This document shows, piece after piece, positions 63,501-64,000 of a stretch of 64,000 nt of DNA. Location: contig JASGHO010000001.1 in assembly GCA_047602305.1 (NCBI GenBank), positions 2,790,001-2,854,000 of the forward strand, given 5' to 3'. A program made the translations under genes and the position numbers. Source of the DNA: Ancrocorticia sp047602305 (lineage in GTDB: Bacteria; Actinomycetota; Actinomycetes; Actinomycetales; Actinomycetaceae). Below the pieces are notes generated by a model, which had not been told where the DNA came from, searched no databases, and was given only the letters and a program-made list of their open reading frames with translations. How positions within the stretch are numbered: the first letter of the stretch is position 1; every line of letters starts with the position of its first letter.

Positions 63501-64000
63501 GGCGGCTGGGCCGAAGCCCAGGACAACGCCCTACCCCTCCTCGCCAACCGCGGAGCCCTGGGCTTCGTGACACCGGAGGCCCAGAAGATCTTCGGCGGCG
63601 CCTACGTACTGGCACCGCAAGCCACCGACTTCTGGTTCAACGACTCGGAGATGGGCTACTCGGCGAAGTTGAAGGCGCTGATTGACGACGTCGTCGCCAA
63701 ACAGAACATTGACCCGTCCCGCATCTACGTGGTGGGCGCCTCCAACGGCGGATACATGACGGCGCGGCTCGGATCCGACTACCCGGACTACTTCGCGGCC
63801 GTGGTGCCGATCTGCCCGGGCGTGGTGTACAACGGCAAGACGCTGCTGACCGACGCGGAGCTGGAGGAGTTGCGCGAGGTCCCGACGTGGATCGTTCAGG
63901 CCACAACTGATGACACCCTGCCCTTCGAGGACAACGGCGGGCACATGGCAGATATCGTCACGAACGCGATCCTGACCGCCTACCCGGACGTGACCTGGGA
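60528..64000 (+). CDS. Secreted esterase with three tandem esterase modules (3' truncated by window)
   Basis: Open reading frame of at least 1157 residues; no stop before base 64000. ATG 60528 follows CGAGGAGTTTTCG and encodes a signal peptide (KKMRVLPSAMAFALALAGGI, ALA-EPE cleavage). Three repeats start at bases 60690, 61839 and 62985 (383- and 382-residue period). Each has a ~150-residue Ig-like N-terminal part (PFTLDAxVLDGGQQVVSLTL) and an alpha/beta hydrolase (RPLVVWLHGGGEGGW oxyanion site, GASNGGY nucleophile Ser at residues 307, 689 and 1072, then HFSW/HWSW His region). The layout matches EstA-type esterases with the Ig-like N-terminal domain. Module 3 has HGLGEGGW instead of HGGGEGGW. 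Substrate unknown; secreted ester or feruloyl/acetyl ester cleavage is plausible. Confidence 0.9.
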   Translation, partial: MKKMRVLPSAMAFALALAGGIGMPALAEPEAELLPSDVVLAADDSNTEPSGAVPFTLDAYVLDGGQQVVSLTLDTSDRAVDESSLDADTFSVHAKGTSPFASLTDVAGFDVDRGVTGASLDSEGDIVIDLGHGFMVPGADTLGWSNEAGRNIQLDLEYTITQNKPIALADSTSVEFAEFEQGALVDAEVDAFAAGASAGLNYRLFTPDTAASSERPLVVWLHGGGEGGWAEAQDNALPLLANRGALGFITPEAQDIFGGAYVLAPQATDFWMNDAAMGYSAQLKALIDDVVATNNIDASRIYVAGASNGGYMAARLGSDYPDYFAAVVPVCPAVAYGSTTLLTDDELAVLNDVPTWIVQATSDDVLPYETNGGHMADIVSNALLTTYPDVTAGGVTYPPHFSWIYVANNDPVNADGQHIWQWMAAQKLAENPDRPIPFTLDAKVLDSGQQVVSLTLETSDWDVDGADLSADTFSVHAKGTSPFASLTDVAGFDLDREVTGASLNADGDVVVELGHGFGVAGAETLGWSTSVSRNIQLDLEYTITQNEAVALADSTSVMFGGFEQGALVDAEVDAFAWGATGDLKYRLFIPEETPAGRPLVVWLHGGGEGGWAEAQDNALPLLANRGALGFATPESQDIFGGAYVLAPQATDRWFNDAEMGYSEKLKALIDDVVANHSIDPSRIYVVGASNGGYMAARLGSDYPDYFAAVVPICPGVVSRGTTLLTDEELAVLNDVPTWIVQATTDDTLPFADNGGHMADIVPNATLTAYPDVTWDGVTYPAHWSWIYVANNDPVNEDGQHIWQWMAEQKLAEKPDIVVPFTLDAKVLDGGQQVVSLTLETSDLDIDAASLAADTFSVNAKGTSPFASLTDVAGFDMAREVTGASLNADGDIVVDLGHGFGVAGAETLGWSNSALRNVQLDLEYTITQNKPVLLSDTTSVTFSGFDQGKLVDAEVDAFGFGAAAGLNYRLFTPGTAETSERPLVVWLHGLGEGGWAEAQDNALPLLANRGALGFVTPEAQKIFGGAYVLAPQATDFWFNDSEMGYSAKLKALIDDVVAKQNIDPSRIYVVGASNGGYMTARLGSDYPDYFAAVVPICPGVVYNGKTLLTDAELEELREVPTWIVQATTDDTLPFEDNGGHMADIVTNAILTAYPDVTW

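Noticed and set aside
1..64000. CRISPR array
   Set aside because: No regularly spaced 24-37 bp repeats with unique spacers; the tandem repeats seen are contiguous without spacers.
1..64000. Insertion sequences or prophage
   Set aside because: No transposase, integrase or phage structural gene was recognised despite the many repeats.

Overview
The window looks like chromosomal DNA of a high-GC Gram-positive bacterium of the Actinomycetaceae type. The signs are GTG/TTG starts, a short 4.5S-type SRP RNA, LytR_C and DUF4032 proteins, a Ser/Thr kinase and two CUT1 sugar transporters with ROK regulators. I cannot name the species from sequence alone; a urease-positive host-associated member such as an Actinobaculum-like organism would fit.

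Layout. 1-4981: 3' half of ureC, then ureE, ureF, ureG, ureD and a UT-family urea channel (import and hydrolysis of urea). 4982-7800: repeat-rich DNA, an MFS transporter, and a two-gene RHH antitoxin/toxin cassette with its own promoter, set between two ~105-bp direct repeats. 7914-13312: cysS-rlmB, an unrecognised acidic protein, and a uracil/xanthine permease. 13677-16880: an internalin-like LRR surface protein and a LytR_C membrane protein. 16900-18200: tandem repeats, SRP RNA, tRNA-Ser(GGA) with a decayed copy of its 3' flank, and hairpins. 18684-24350: acyl-CoA ligase, Nei-type DNA glycosylase, FKBP lipoprotein, GH1 enzyme. 24524-27779: GtrA protein, phosphodiester glycosidase, GT2-GtrA fusion (cell-envelope glycan functions). 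27838-30132: an AAA/DUF234 ATPase and a wrecked fic toxin with its VbhA-like antitoxin. 30284-36488: dnaX-recR, lysC-asd.

36731-56046 is a carbohydrate island: an alpha-galactosidase with ROK repressor and CUT1 transporter, and a GH13 alpha-glucosidase with a second ROK and CUT1 transporter. One MsmK/UgpC-type ATPase lies between them and probably serves both. A hydrolase, a fumarase-superfamily lyase and a DUF4032 protein separate the two halves. 56173-59928: a Ser/Thr kinase with a long Thr-motif tail and three membrane segments, and a membrane-anchored DsbA-like protein. 60528 to the window end: a secreted protein made of three near-identical esterase modules, still open at base 64000.

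The most unusual observations are the triple-esterase polyprotein; several families of dispersed palindromic repeats, each present twice or more; low-complexity Gly/Ser/Ala repeats inserted into linkers and termini of many otherwise ordinary enzymes; the kinase tail with a periodic Thr motif; and the fic/antitoxin ruin whose antitoxin seems to lack the inhibitory glutamate. All calls rest on reading the sequence; no database search was run.
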